Shown here in pieces: positions 24,435 to 38,430 of a stretch of 64,000 bases of DNA (the stretch's first letter is position 1; each line of letters begins with the position of its first letter). Under the pieces are notes generated by a model. That model made no database searches and was not told the DNA's origin. It saw only the letters and a list, made by a program, of their open reading frames with translations. Origin of the DNA: Saccoglossus kowalevskii (taxonomy: Eukaryota; Hemichordata; Enteropneusta; Harrimaniidae); NCBI RefSeq assembly GCF_000003605.2, contig NW_003144622.1, forward strand, positions 1 to 64,000, in the 5' to 3' direction. Both the position numbers and the translations under genes were made by a program.

Positions 24435-25355
24435 TTTGACATCACAGCAAAAAAAGATGCAGAAATGTTGCCGTATAACTTTTCCATGTTTGTAATGAAA
24501 AAAAAAACCAACAGCTCGTTTGCTCGGGGAATCTCCCATGCAAGTACTAACCACGCCCGAGTGTGCTTTACTTTAAACATTTATCGGTCACCTAACCACA
24601 AAACAGCATAGATCATTAGAAATTAAAGCGAATTCGAGGCTATTTCAGGTTTTGGGATGTTTTAAAATCGATATCGTTTACATAAGTATCTTCTAGAATT
24701 GACCTATGACCTCTACATACTTGGAGTAAGTCTACGGTGATTTAACATCAATTTACGAAATATTTATTCACATGTTCGACTTGTTAATATGATATCACAT
24801 GTAACAATTCCGAATGAAACTACCAACTTTGCAATCGCTTTTCACAACTTTGTAAGCAGTTTGTTGTGGACTTTCCGGTGACTGTTGTGATAATCTGCTT
24901 ATATATGAGGCATTCTCGGAACATTTACTTAATGTTTTCGAAATTTAGCTGCGGGGTTGTTATGATAATGACTTAGGTTATATATACAAGCAACTCCGCC
25001 AACATTTCTTTCGTTTTTTCCAACTTTGCACGCTGTTTTCTAACATTTTACAGTCAAGTCACGTGACCATTTATAAGCTGCTTTCAACTGGCTTTTATTA
25101 AACTTGTCGACTTTATAACTGCGCGTTTCTATAAGCCAACAACTTAGGTCATTTATGCAAACACATCTAACAACTTTGCAATAACTTTGCACAACTTTGC
25201 AATGACTTTGAACAACTTTGCACGGTGCGTTAACAACTTAAAACCCACTACGTGCCTACAGCCTCAACAACTTGTACTTGTAAATTGGAAGAAATTTCGA
25301 AACTTTCCATTAGTTAAAAAAGTTACAAAAATGCCACGCTTTTCTGCTATAAATG
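24435..25355 (+). repeat. Satellite monomer 27, class B with 16-nt deletion
   Basis: 921 bp. cacagcaaaaaaagatg and accacaaaacagcatag are shared with monomer 55. GTCACGTGAC palindrome at 25058-25067. Confidence 0.93.
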
Positions 25356-26275
25356 TTTGACATCACAGGAAAAATAGATGCAGAAATGTTGCCGAATATC
25401 TTTTCCATGTTTGTAATGAAAAAAAAATCAACAGCTCGTTTGCTCGGGGAATCTTCCATGCAAGTACTAACCACGCCCGAGTGTGCTTTACTTTAAACAT
25501 TTGTCGGTCACCTAACCACACAACAGCATAGATCATTAGAAATTAAGCTGAATTCGAGGCTATTTCAGGTTTTGGGATGTTTTAAAATCGATATCGTTTA
25601 CATAAGTATCTTCTAGAATTGACCTATGACCTCTACATACTTGGAGTAAGTCTACGGTGATTTAACATCAATTTACGAAATATTTATTCACATGTTCGAC
25701 TTGTTAATATGATATCACATGTAACAATTCCGAATGAAACTACCAACTTTGCAATCGCTTTTCACAACTTTGTAAGCAGTTTGTTGTCGACTTTCCAGTG
25801 ACTGTTGTGATAATCTTCTTCTATATGAGGCATTCCCGGAACATTTACTTAATGTTTTCGAAATTTAACTGCGGGGTTGTTATGATAATGACTTAGGTTA
25901 TATATACAAGCAACTCCGCCAACATTTCTTTCGTTTTTTCCAACTTTGCACGCTGTTTTCTAACATTTTACAGTCAAGTCACGTGACCATATATAAGCTG
26001 CTTTCAACTGGCTTTTATTAAACTTGTCGACTTTATAACTGCGCGTTTCTATAAGCCAACAACTTAGGTCATTTATGCAAACACATCTAACAACTTTGCA
26101 ATAACTTTGCACAACTTTGCAATGACTTTGAACAACTTTGCACGGTGCGTTAACAACTTAAAACCCACTACGTGCCTACAGCATCAACAACTTTTACTTG
26201 AAAATTTGAAGGAATTTCGAAACTTTCCATTAGTTAAAAAAGTTACAAAAATGCCACGCTTTTCTGCTATAAATG
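25356..26275 (+). repeat. Satellite monomer 28, class B with 16-nt deletion
   Basis: 920 bp. acatttgtcggtcacc, aagtctacggtgattt and gtaacaattccg are all shared with monomer 56, which lacks the deletion. Confidence 0.93.
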
Positions 26276-27195
26276 TTTGACATCACAGGAAAAATAGATG
26301 CAGAAATGTTGCCGAATATCTTTTCCATGTTTGTAATGAAAAAAAAATCAACAGCTCGTTTGCTCGGGGAATCTTCCATGCAAGTACTAACCACGCCCGA
26401 GTGTGCTTTACTTTAAACATTTATCGGTCACCTAACCACACAACAGCATAGATCATTAGAAATTAAGCTGAATTCGAGGCTATTTCAGGTTTTGGGATGT
26501 TTTAAAATCGATATCGTTTACATAAGTATCTTCTAGAATTTACCTATGACCTCTACATACTTGGAGTAAGACTACGGTAATTTAACATCAATTTACGAAA
26601 TATTTATTCACATGTTCGACTTGTTAATATGATATCACATGTAACAATCCCGAATGAAACTACCAACTTTGCAATCGCTTTTCACAACTTTGTAAGCAGT
26701 TTGTTGTCGACTTTCCGGTGACTGTTGTGATAATCTGGTTATATATGAGGCATTCTCGGAACATTTACTTAATGTTTTCGAAATTTAGCTGCGGGCTTGT
26801 TATGATAATGACTTAGGTTATATATACAAGCAACTCCGCCAACATTTCTTTCGTTTTTTCCAACTTTGCACGCTGTTTTCTAACATTTTACAGTCAAGTC
26901 AAGTGACCATTTATAAGCTGCTTTCAACTGGCTTTTATTAAACTTGTCGACTTTGTAACTGCGCGTTTCTATAAGCCAACAACTTAGGTCATTTATGCAA
27001 ACACATCTAACAACTTTGCAATAACTTTGCACAACTTTGCAATGACTTTGAACAACTTTGCTCGGTGCGTTAACAACTTAAAACCCACTACGTGCCTACA
27101 GCCTCAACAACTTGTACTTGAAAATTGGAAGGAATTTCGAAACTTTCCATTAGTTAAAAAAGATACAGAAATGCCACGATTTTCTGCTATAAATG
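26276..27195 (+). repeat. Satellite monomer 29, class B with 16-nt deletion
   Basis: 920 bp. Nearly the same as monomer 28. The E-box palindrome is broken here (gtcaagtgac). Confidence 0.93.
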
Positions 27196-28132
27196 TTTGA
27201 CATCACAGGAAAAATAGATGCAGAAATGTTGCCGAATATCTTTTCCATGTTTGCAATGAAAAAAAACAACAACAGCTCGTTTGCTCGGGGAATCTCCCAT
27301 GCAAGTACTAACCACGCCCGAGTGTGCTTTACTTTAAATATTTTACGGTCACCTAACCACACAACAGCATAGATCATTAGAAATTAAGGCGAATTCGAGG
27401 CTATTTCAGGTTTTGGGATGTTTTAAAATCGATATTGTTAACATAAGTATCTTCTAGAATTGATCTATGACCTCTACATACTTGGAGTAAGACTACGGTA
27501 ATTTAACATCAATTTACGAAATATTTATTCACATGTTCGAAATTTTAACTATGGGACGTGTTAATATGATATCACAGGTAACAATCCCGAATGAAACTAC
27601 CAACTTTGAAATCGCTTTTCACAACTTTGTAAGCAGTTTTTTGTCGACTTTCCGGTGACTGTTGTGATAATCTGGTTATATATGAGGCATTCTCGGAACA
27701 TTTACTTAATGTTTTCGAAATTTTACTGCGGGGTTGTTATGATAATGACTTAGGTTATATACACGAGCAACTCCGCCAACATTTCTTTCGTGTTTTACAA
27801 CTTTGCTCGCTGTTTTCTAACATTTTACAGTCAACTCACGTGACCATCTATAAGCTGCTTTCAACTGGCTTTTAATAAACTTGTCGACATTACAACTGCG
27901 CGTTTCTATAAGCCAACAACTCAGGTCATTTATACAAGTACATCTACAAACTTTGCAATAACTTTGCACAACTTTGCAATGACTTTGAGCAATTTTGCAC
28001 GCCGCGTTAACAACATAAAACCCACTACGTGCCGACAGCATCAACAACTTGTACTTGAAAATTAGAAGGAATTGCGAAACTTTTCTTTAGTTCAAAAAGT
28101 TATAAAAATGCCACGAGTTTCTGCTATAAGTG
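27196..28132 (+). repeat. Satellite monomer 30, chimera class B then class C
   Basis: 937 bp. B marks and no 16-nt deletion up to gggacgtg; C marks after (tttgaaatcgc, tatacacgagc, aagtacatctacaaac). Confidence 0.92.
27553..27612 (+). other. Class switch B to C inside monomer 30
   Basis: gggacgtgttaat is typical of B copies without the 16-nt deletion; cacaggtaac and tttgaaatcgc downstream are typical of C. The crossover lies in the identical stretch between them. Confidence 0.8.
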
Positions 28133-29067
28133 TTTGACATAACAGGAAGTAAAAATGCAGAAATGTTGCCGAATATCTTTTCCATGTTTGTAATGAAAAA
28201 AAAAATTCAATATCTCGTTTACTCGGGGAGTCTCCCTGCAAGTACTAACCACCCCCGATTGTGCTTTACTTTAAACATTTATCGGTCACCTAACCACACA
28301 ACTGCATAGATCATTTGAAATTAAGCAGAATTCGAGGCTATTTCAGGTTTTGGGATGTTTTAAAATCGATATCGTTTACACAAGTATCTTCTAGAATTGA
28401 CCTATGACCTCTGCATACTTGGAGTAAGACTACGGTAATTTAACATTAATTTACGCTATATTTATTCACATGTTCGAACTTTTAACCACGGGACTTGTTA
28501 ATATGATATCACAGGTAACAATCCCGAATGAAACTACCAACTTTGAAATCGCTTTTCACAACTTTGTAAGCAGTTTGTTGTCGACTTTCCGGTGACTGTT
28601 GTGATAATCTGCTTATATATGAGGCATTCTCGGAACATTTACTTAATGTTTTCGAAATTTTACTGCGGGGTTGTTATGATAATGACTTAGGTTATATACA
28701 CGAGCAACTCCGCCAACATTTCTTTCGTGTTTTACAACTTTGCTCGCTGTTTTCTAACATTTTATAGTCAACTCACGTGACCATCTATAAGCTACTTTCA
28801 ACTGGCTTTTAATAAACTTGTCGACATTACAACTGCGCGTTTCTATAAGCCAACAACTTAGGTCCTTTATACAAGTACATCTACAAACTTTTCAATAACT
28901 TTGCACAACTTTGCAATGACTTTGAACAATTTTGCATGCCGCGTTAACACATAAAACCCACTACGTGCCGAAAGCATAACAACTTGTACTTGAAAATTAG
29001 AAGCAATTGCGAAACTTTTTCTTTAGTTCAAAAGTTACAAAAATGCCACGCTTTTTTGCTATAAATG
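28133..29067 (+). repeat. Satellite monomer 31, class C
   Basis: 935 bp. tctccctgcaagtac lacks the cat of other classes; cattaatttacgctat is shared with 38 and 39. Confidence 0.93.
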
Positions 29068-29996
29068 TTTGACATCACAGGAAGTAAAAATGCAGAAATG
29101 TTGCCGAATATCTTTTCCATGTTTGTAATGAAAAAAGAAATTCAACAGCTCGTTTACTCGGGGAGTCTCCCATGCAAGTACAAACCACGCCCCATTGTGC
29201 TTTACTTTAAACATTTATCGGCCACCTAACCACACAATTGCATAGATCATTTGAAATTAAGCAGAATTAGAGGCTATTTCAGGTTTTGGGATGTTTTAAA
29301 ATCGATATCGTTTACACAAGTATCTTCTAGAATTGACCTATGACCTCTGCATACTTGGAGTAAGACTACGGTAATTTAACATCAATTTACGATATATTTA
29401 TTCACATGTTCAAACTTTTAACCACGGGACTTCTTAATATGATATCACAGGTTAACAATCCCGAATGAAACTACCAACTTTGAAATCGTTTTTCACAACT
29501 TTGTAAGCAGTTTGTTGTCGACTTTCCGGTGACTGTTGTGATAATCTGCTTATATATGAGGCATTCTCGGAACATTTACTTAATGTTTTCGAAATTTTAC
29601 TGCGGGGTTGTTATGATAATGACTTAGGTTATATATACAAGCAACTCCGCCAACATTTCTTTCGTGTTTTCCAACTTTGCACGCTATTTTCTAATAATTT
29701 ACAGTCAACTCACGTGACCATCTATAAGCTGCTTTCAACTGGCTTTTAATAAACTTGTCGACTTCACAACTGCGCGTTTCTATAAGCCAACAACTTAGGT
29801 CATTTATACAAGTACATCTACAAACTTTGCAATAACTTTGCAATGACTTTGAACAATTTTGCACGCCGCGTTAACAACATAAAACCCACTACGTGCCGAC
29901 AGCATCAACAACTTGTACTTGAAAATTAGAAGCAATTGCGAAACTTTTATTTGGTTCAAAAAGTTACAAAAATGCCACGATTTTCTGCTATAAGTG
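29068..29996 (+). repeat. Satellite monomer 32, class C with 10-nt contraction
   Basis: 929 bp. The phased tract lacks cacaactttg near 29840. The first half matches monomer 43 (gaagtaaaaatgcag, cacgccccattg, atcggccacc, gggacttcttaat). Confidence 0.93.
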
Positions 29997-30932
29997 TTTG
30001 ATATCACAGGAAGAAAAAATGCAGAAATGTTGCCGAATATCTTTTCCATGTTTGTAATGAAAAAAAAATTCAACAACTCGTTTACTCGGGAAGTCTCCCT
30101 GCAAGTACTAACCACGCCCGATTGTGCTTTACTTTAAACATTTATCGGTCACCTAACCACACAACTGCATAGATCATTTGAAATTAAGCAGAATTCGAGG
30201 CTATTTCAGGTTTTGGGATGTTTAAAAATCGATATCGTTTACACAAGTATCTTCTAGAATTGACCTATGACCTCTGCATACTTGGAGTAAGACTACGGTA
30301 ATTTAACATCAATTTACGATATATTTATTCACATGTTCGAACTTTTAACCATGGGACTTGTTAATATGATATCACAGGTAACAATCCCGAATGAAACTAC
30401 CAACTTTGAAATCGCTTTTCACAACTTTGTAAGCAGTTTGTTGTCGACTTTCCGGTGACTGTTGTGATAATCTGCTTATATATGAGGCATTCTCAGAACA
30501 TTTACTTAATGTTTTCGAAATTTTACTGCGGGGTTGTTATGATAATGACTTAGGTTATATACACGAGCAACTCCGCCAACATTTCTTTCGTGTTTTACAA
30601 CTTTGCTCGCTGTTTTCTAACATTTTATAGTCAACTCACGTGACCATCTATAAGCTACTTTCAACTGGCTTTTAATAAACTTGTCGACATTACAACTGCG
30701 CGTTTCTATAAGCCAACAACTTAGGTCCTTTATACAAGTACATCTACAAACTTTTCAATAACTTTGCACAACTTTGCAATGACTTTGAACAATTTTGCAT
30801 GCCGCGTTAACAACATAAAACCCACTACGTGCCGACAGCATAAACAACTTGTACTTGAAAATTAGAAGCAATTGCGAAACTTTTCTTTAGTTCAAAAAGT
30901 TACAAAAATGCCACGCTTTTTTGCTATAAATG
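29997..30932 (+). repeat. Satellite monomer 33, class C
   Basis: 936 bp. ttgatatcacagg at the start creates a further GATATC; aaacttttcaataac in the tract. Confidence 0.93.
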
Positions 30933-31870
30933 ATTGACATCACAGGAAGAAAAAAGGCAGAAATGTTGCCGAATATCTTTTCCATGTTTGTAATGAAAAA
31001 AAAAATTCAACAGCTCGTTTACCCGGGGAGTCTCCCATGCAAGTACAAACCACGCCCGATTGTGCTTTACTTTAAACATTTATCGGTCACCTAATCACAC
31101 AACTGCATAGATAATGTGAAATTAAGCAGAATTAGAGGCTATTTCAGGTTTTGGGATGTTTTAAAATCGATATCGTTTACACAAGTATCTTCTAGAATTG
31201 ACCTATGACCTCTTCATACTTGGAGTAAGACTACGGTAATTTAACATCAATTTACGATATATTTATTCACGTGTTCGAACTTTTAACCATGGGACTTGTT
31301 AATATGATATCACAGGTAACAATCCCGAATGAAACTACCAACATTGAAATCGCTTTTCACAAGTTTGTAAGCAGTTTGTTGTCGACTTTCCGGTGACTGT
31401 TGTGATAATCTGCTTATATATGAGGCATTCTCGGAACATTTACTTAATGTTTTCGAAATTTTACTGCGGGGTTGTTATGATAATGACTTAGATTATATAT
31501 ACAAGCAACTCCGCCAACATTTCTTTCGTTTATTACAACTTTGCTCGCTGTTTTCTAACATTTTACAGTCAACTCACGTGACCATCTATAAGCTGCTTTC
31601 AATTGGCTTTTAATAAACTTGTCGACTTTACAACTGCGCGTTTCTATAAGCCAACAACTTAGGTCATTTATACAAGTACATCTACAAACTTTGCAATAAC
31701 TTTGCACAACTTTGCAATGACTTTGAACAATTTTGCATGGTGCGTTAACAACTTAAAACCCACTGCGTGCCGACAGCATCAACAACTTGTACTTGAAAAT
31801 TAGAAGGAATTTCGAAACTTTTCTTTAGTTCAAAAAGTTACAAAAATGCCACGATTTTCTGCTATAAATG
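30933..31870 (+). repeat. Satellite monomer 34, class C
   Basis: 938 bp. A-like start aaatgattgac; gtttacccggggag and gacctcttcatac are shared with monomer 42. Confidence 0.93.
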
Positions 31871-32809
31871 TTTGACATCACAGAAAGAAAAAATGCAGAA
31901 TTGTTGCCGTATATCTTTTCCATGTTTGAAATGAAAAAAAAAATCAACACCTCGTTTGCTCGGGGAGTCTCCCGTGCAAGTACTAACCACGCCCGATTGT
32001 GCTTTACTTTAAACATTTATCGGTCACCAAACCACACAACTGCATAGATCATTTGAAATCATTCCGAATTCGAGGCTATTTCAGGTTTTGGGATGATTTA
32101 AAATCGATATCGCCTATGCAAATATCTTCTAGAATTGACCTATGACATGTACATACTTGTAGTAAGACTACGGTAATTTAACATCAATTTACGAAATATT
32201 AATTCACATGTTCAAACTTTTAACCACGGGACTTGTTAATATGATATCACAGATAACAATCCCGAATGAAACTACCAACTTTGAAATCGCTTTTCATAAC
32301 TTTGTAAGCAGTTTGTTGTCGACTTTTCCGTGACTGTTGTGATAATCTGGTTATATATGAGGCATTCTCGGAATATTTACTTAATGTTTTATACATTTAA
32401 CTGCGGGGTTGTCATGATAATGACTTAGGTTATATATATACAAGCAACTCCGCCAACATTTCCTTCGTTTTTTACAACTTTGCACGCTATTTTCTAACAT
32501 TTTACAGTCAACTCACGTGACCATCTATAAGCTGCTTTCAATTGGCTTTTAATAAAGTTGTCGACTTTACAACTGCGCGTTTCTATAAGCCAACAACTTA
32601 GGTCATTTATACAAGTACATCTACAAACTTTGCAATAACTTTGCACAACTTTGCAATGACTTTGAACAATTTTGCACGGTGCGTTAACAACTTAAAACCC
32701 ACTGCGTGCCGACAGCATCAACAACTTGTACTTGAAAATTAGAAGGAATTTCAAAACTTTTCTTTAGTTCAAAAAGTTACAAAAATGTCACGATTTTCTG
32801 CTATCAATG
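31871..32809 (+). repeat. Satellite monomer 35, class C (variant with A-like patch)
   Basis: 939 bp. aactgc is followed by gaaatcattccg; cgcctatgcaaatatc resembles class A. TATA run lengthened by TA. Near twin of 36. Confidence 0.93.
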
Positions 32810-33748
32810 TTTGACATCACAGGAAGAAAAAATGCAGAATTGTTGCCTTATATCTTTTCCATGTTTGTAATGAAAAAAAAATTCAACACCTCGTTTGCTC
32901 GCGGAGTCTCCCGTGCATGTACTAACCACGCCCGATTGTGCTTTACTTTAAACATTTATCGGTCACCAAACCACACAACTGCATAGATCATTTGAAATCA
33001 TTCCGAATTCGAGGCTATTTCAGGTTTTGCGATGATTTAAAATCGATATCGCCTATGCAAATATCTTCTAGAATTGACCTATGACATATACATACTTGTA
33101 GTAAGACTACGGTAATTTAACATCAATTTACGAAATATTAATTCACATGTTCAAACTTTTAACCACGGGACTTGTTAATATGATATCACAGGTAACAATC
33201 CCGAATGAAACTACCAACTTTGAAATCGCTTTTCATAACTTTGTAAGCAGTTTGTTGTCAACATTTCCGTGACTGTTGTGATAATCTGGTTATATATGAG
33301 GCATTCTCGGAATATTTACTTAATGTTTTATACATTTAACTGCGGGGTTGTCATGATAATGACTTAGGTTATATATATACAAGCAACTCCGCCAACATTT
33401 CTTTCGTTTTTTACAACTTTGCACGCTATTTTCTAATATTTTACTGTCAACTCACGTGACCATCTATAAGCTGCTTTCAACTGGCTTTTAATAAACTTGT
33501 CGACTTTACAACTGCGCGTTTCTATAAGCCAACAACTTAGGTCATTTATACAAGTACATCTACAAACTTTGCAATAACTTTGCACAACTTTGCAATGACT
33601 TTGAACAATTTTGCACAGTGCGTTAACAACTTAAAACCCACTGCGTGCCGACAGCATCAACAACTTGTACTTGAAAATTAGAAGGAATTTCGAAACTTTT
33701 CTTTAGTTCAAAAAGTTACAAAAATGCCACTATTTTCTGCTATAAATG
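32810..33748 (+). repeat. Satellite monomer 36, class C (twin of 35)
   Basis: 939 bp. It shares ttcaacacctcg, cgtgcatg or cgtgcaag, gaaatcattccg and acttgtagtaag with monomer 35. Confidence 0.93.
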
Positions 33749-34685
33749 TTTGACATCGCAGGAAGAAAAAATGCAGAAATGTTGCCGAATATCTTTTCCA
33801 TGTTTGTAATGAAAAAAAAAATTCAACAGCTCGTTTACTCGGGGAGTCTCCCATGCAAGTACTAACCACGCCCGATTGTGCTTTACTTTAAACATTTATC
33901 GGTCACCTAACCACACAACTGCATATATCATTTGAAATTAAGCAGAATTAGAGGCTATTTCAGGTTTTGGGATGTTTTAAAATCGATATTGTTTACACAA
34001 GTATCTTCTAGAATTGACCTATGACCTCTGCATACTTGGAGTAAGACTACGGTAATTTAACATCAACTTACGATATATTTATTCACATGTTCAAATTTTA
34101 ACCACGGGACTTGTTAATATGATATCACAGGTAACAATCCCGAATGAAACTACCAACTTTGAAATCGCTTTTCATAACTTGGTAAGCAGTTTGTTGTCGA
34201 CTTTTCGGTGACTGTTGTGATAATCTGGTTATATATGAGGCATTCTCGGAATATTTACTTAATGTTTTAGACATTTAACTGCGGGGGTTGTCATGATAAT
34301 GACTTAGGTTATATATACAAGCAACTCCGCCAACATTCTTTCGTTTTTTACAACTTTGCACGCTATTTTCTAATATTTTACAGTCAACTCACGTGACCAT
34401 CTATAAGCTGCTTTCAACTGGCTTTTAATAAACTTGTCGACTTTACAACTGCGCGTTTCTATAAGCCAACAACTTAGGTCATTTATACAAGTACATCTAC
34501 AAACTTTGCAATAACTTTGCACAACTTTGCAATGACTTTGAACAATTTTGCATGGTGCGTTAACAACTTAAAACCCACTGCGTACCGACAGCATCAACAA
34601 CTTGTACTTGAAAATTAGAAGGAATTTCGAAACTTTTCTTTAGTTCAAAAAGTTACAAAAATGCCACGATTTTCTGCTATAAATG
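33749..34685 (+). repeat. Satellite monomer 37, class C
   Basis: 937 bp. gacatcgcagg at the start, cttggtaagcag in the middle and a run of five g (ctgcgggggttg). Confidence 0.93.
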
Positions 34686-35617
34686 TTTGACATCGCAGGA
34701 AGAAAAAATGCAGAAATGTTGCCAAATATCTTTTCCATGTTTGTAATGAAAAAAAAAATTCAACAGCTCGTTTACTCGGGGAGTCTCCTGCAAGTACTAA
34801 CCACGATTGTGCTTTACTTTAAACATTTATCGGTCACCTAATCACACAACTGCATAGATAATTTGAAATTAACCAGAATTCGAGGCTATTTCAGGTTTTG
34901 GGATGTTTTAAAATCGATATCGTTTACACAAGTATCTTCTAGAATTGACCTATGACCTCTGCATACTTGGAGTAAGACTACGGTAATTTAACATTAATTT
35001 ACGCTATATTTATTCACATGTTCGAACTTTTAACCACGGGACTTGTTAATATGATATCACAGGTAACAATCCCGAATGAAACTACCAACTTTGAAATCGC
35101 TTTTCACAACTTTGTAAGCAGTTTGTTGTCGACTTTCCGGTGACTGTTGTGATAATCTGCTTATATATGAGGCATTCTCGGAACATTTACTTAATGTTTT
35201 CGAAATTTTACTGCGGGGTTGTTATGATAATGACTTAGGTTATATACACGAGCAACTCCGCCAACATTTCTTTCGTGTTTTACAACTTTGCTCGCTGTTT
35301 TCTAACATTTTATAGTCAACTCACGTGACCATCTATAAGCTACTTTCAACTGGCTTTTAATAAACTTGTCGACATTACAACTGCGCGTTTCTATAAGCCA
35401 ACAACTTAGGTCCTTTATACAAGTACATCTACAAACTTTTCAATAACTTTGCACAACTTTGCAATGACTTTGAACAATTTTGCATGCCGCGTTAACAACA
35501 TAAAACCCACTACGTGCCGAAAGCATAAACAACTTGTACTTGAAAATTAGAAGCAATTGCGAAACTTTTCTTTAGTTCAAAAAGTTACAAAAATGCCACG
35601 CTTTTTTGCTATAAATG
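34686..35617 (+). repeat. Satellite monomer 38, class C (first of a near-identical trio)
   Basis: 932 bp. Lacks bases in tctcctgcaag and ccacgattgtg; otherwise matches 39 and 40 (atagataatttgaaat, taaccagaattc). Confidence 0.93.
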
Positions 35618-36554
35618 TTTGACATCACAGGAAGAAAAAATGCAGAAATGTTGCCGAATATCTTTTCCATGTTTGTAATGAAAAAAAAAATTCAACAGCT
35701 CGTTTACTCGGGGAGTCTCCCTGCAAGTACTAACCACGCCCGATTGTGCTTTACTTTAAACATTTATCGGTCACCTAATCACACAACTGCATAGATAATT
35801 TGAAATTAACCAGAATTCGAGGCTATTTCAGGTTTTGGGATGTTTTAAAATCGATATCGTTTACACAAGTATCTTCTAGAATTGACCTATGACCTCTGCA
35901 TACTTGGAGTAAGACTACGGTAATTTAACATTAATTTACGCTATATTTATTCACATGTTCGAACTTTTAACCACGGGACTTGTTAATATGATATCACAGG
36001 TAACAATCCCGAATGAAACTACCAACTTTGAAATCGCTTTTCACAACTTTGTAAGCAGTTTGTTGTCGACTTTCCGGTGGTTGTTGTGATAATCTGCTTA
36101 TATATGAGGCATTCTCGGAACATTTACTTAATGTTTTCGAAATTTTACTGCGGGGTTGTTATGATAATGACTTAGGTTATCTACACGAGCAACTCCGCCA
36201 ACATTTCTTTCGTGTTTTACAACTTTGCTCGCTGTTTTCTAACATTTTATAGTCAACTCACGTGACCATCTATAAGCTACTTTCAACTGGCTTTTAATAA
36301 ACTTGTCGACATTACAACTGCGCGTTTCTATAAGCCAACAACTTAGGTCCTTTATACAAGTACATCTACAAACTTTTCAATAACTTTGCACAACTTTGCA
36401 ATGACTTTGAACAATTTTGCATGCCGCGTTAACAACATAAAACCCACTACGTGCCGAAAGCATAAACAACTTGTACTTGAAAATTAGAAGCAATTGCGAA
36501 ACTTTTCTTTAGTTCAAAAAGTTACAAAAATGCCACGCTTTTTTGCTATAAATG
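35618..36554 (+). repeat. Satellite monomer 39, class C (trio)
   Basis: 937 bp. tttccggtggttgttg is shared with monomer 40; ttatctacacgagc is private. Confidence 0.93.
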
Positions 36555-37491
36555 TTTGACATCACAGGAAGAAAAAATGCAGAAATGTTGCCGAATATCT
36601 TTTCCATGTTTGTAATGAAAAAAAAAATTCAACAGCTCGTTTACTCGGGGAGTCTCCCTGCAAGTACTAACCACGCCCGATTGTGCTTTACTTTAAACAT
36701 TTATCGGTCACCTAATCACACAACTGCATAGATAATTTGAAATTAACCAGAATTCGAGGCTATTTCAGGTTTTGGGATGTTTTAAAATCGATATCGTTTA
36801 CACAAGTATCTTCTAGAATTGACCTATGACCTCTGCATACTTGGAGTAAGACTACGGTAATTTAACATCAATTTACGCTATATTTATTCACATGTTCGAA
36901 CTTTTAACCATGGGACTTGTTAATATGATATCACAGGTAACAATCCCGAATGAAACTACCAACTTTGAAATCGCTTTTCACAACTTTGTAAGCAGTTTGT
37001 TGTCGACTTTCCGGTGGTTGTTGTGATAATCTGCTTATATATGAGGCATTCTCAGAACATTTACTTAATGTTTTCGAAATTTTACTGCGGGGTTGTTATG
37101 ATAATGACTTAGGTTATATACACGAGCACCTCCGCCAACATTTCTTTCGTGTTTTACAACTTTGCTCGCTGTTTTCTAACATTTTACAGTCAACTCACGT
37201 GACCATCTATAAGCTGCTTTCAACTGGCTTTTAATAAACTTGTCGACTTTACAACTGCGCGTTTCTATAAGCCAACAACTCAGGTCATTTATACAAGTAC
37301 ATCTACAAACTTTGCAATAACTTTGCACAACTTTGCAATGACTTTGAACAATTTTGCACGCCGCGTTAACAACATAAAACCCACTACGTGCCGACAGCAT
37401 CAACAACTTGTACTTGAAAATTAGAAGCAATTGCGAAACTTTTCTTTAGTTCAAAAAGTTACAAAAATGCCACGATTTTCTGCTATAAATG
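36555..37491 (+). repeat. Satellite monomer 40, class C (trio)
   Basis: 937 bp. It matches 39 to about 37,180, then takes a different tail (acaactcaggtc, gcacgccgcg) seen in 41 to 43. Confidence 0.93.
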
Positions 37492-38430
37492 TTTTACATC
37501 GCAGGAAGAAAAAATGCAGAAATGTTGCCGAATATCTTTTCCATGTTTGTAATGAAAAAAAAAATGCAACAGCTCGTATACTCGGGAAGTCTCCCTGCAA
37601 GTACTAACCACGCCCGATTGTGCTTTACTTTAAACATTTATCGGTCACCTAACCACACAACAGCATAGATCATTTGAAATTAAGCAGAATTCGAGGCTAT
37701 TTCAGGTTTTGGGATGTTTTAAAATCGATATCGTTTACACAAGTATCTTCTAGAATTGACCTATGACCTCTGCATACTTGGAGTAAGACTACGGTAATTT
37801 AACATCAATTTACGATATATTTATTCACATGTTCGAACTTTTAACCATGGGACTTGTTAATATGATATCACAGGTAACAATCCCGAATGAAACTACCAAC
37901 TTTGAAATCGTTTTTCACAACTTTGTAAGCAGTTTGTTGTCGACTTTCCGGTGACTGTTGTGATCATCTGCTTATATATGAGGCATTCTCGGAACATTTA
38001 CTTAATGTTTTAGACATTTAACTGCGGGGTTTTCATGACAATGACTTAGGTTATATATATACAAGCAACTCCGCCAACATTTCTTTCGTTTTTTACAACT
38101 TTGCACGCTATTTTCTAATATTTTACAGTCAACTCACGTGACCATCTATAAGCTGCTTTCAACTGGTTTTTAATAAACTTGTCGACTTTACAACTGCGCG
38201 TTTCTATAAGCCAACAACTCAGGTCATTTATACAAGTACATCTACAAACTTTGCAATAACTTTGCACAACTTTGCAATGACTTTGAACAATTTTGCACGC
38301 CGCGTTAACAACATAAAACCCACTACGTGCCGACAGCATCAACAACTTGTACTTGAACATTAGAAGCAATTGCGAAACTTTTCTTTAGTTCAAAAAGTTA
38401 CAAAAATGCCACGATTTTCTGCTATAAGTG
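37492..38430 (+). repeat. Satellite monomer 41, class C
   Basis: 939 bp. Start box gttttacatcgcagg; ggggttttcatgacaatg; TA-lengthened TATA run. Confidence 0.93.

Larger units (their letters stand above)
23966..27585 (+). repeat. Satellite block B-I (monomers 26-30)
   Basis: Class B monomers, marked by gctataaatgtttgac, tttgtaatgaaaa, catagatcattagaaatt, aaacacatctaacaac and gtgcctacag. Monomers 27, 28 and 29 are 920-921 bp because they share a 16-nt deletion between catgttcga and cttgttaat. Monomer 30 lacks the deletion and changes to class C in its middle. Confidence 0.93.

Noticed and set aside
29804-30115. The longest open frame in the window (about 103 codons, minus strand)
   Set aside because: It straddles two monomers, exists because of the private 10-nt contraction and other indels of monomer 32, and has no counterpart in neighbouring units.
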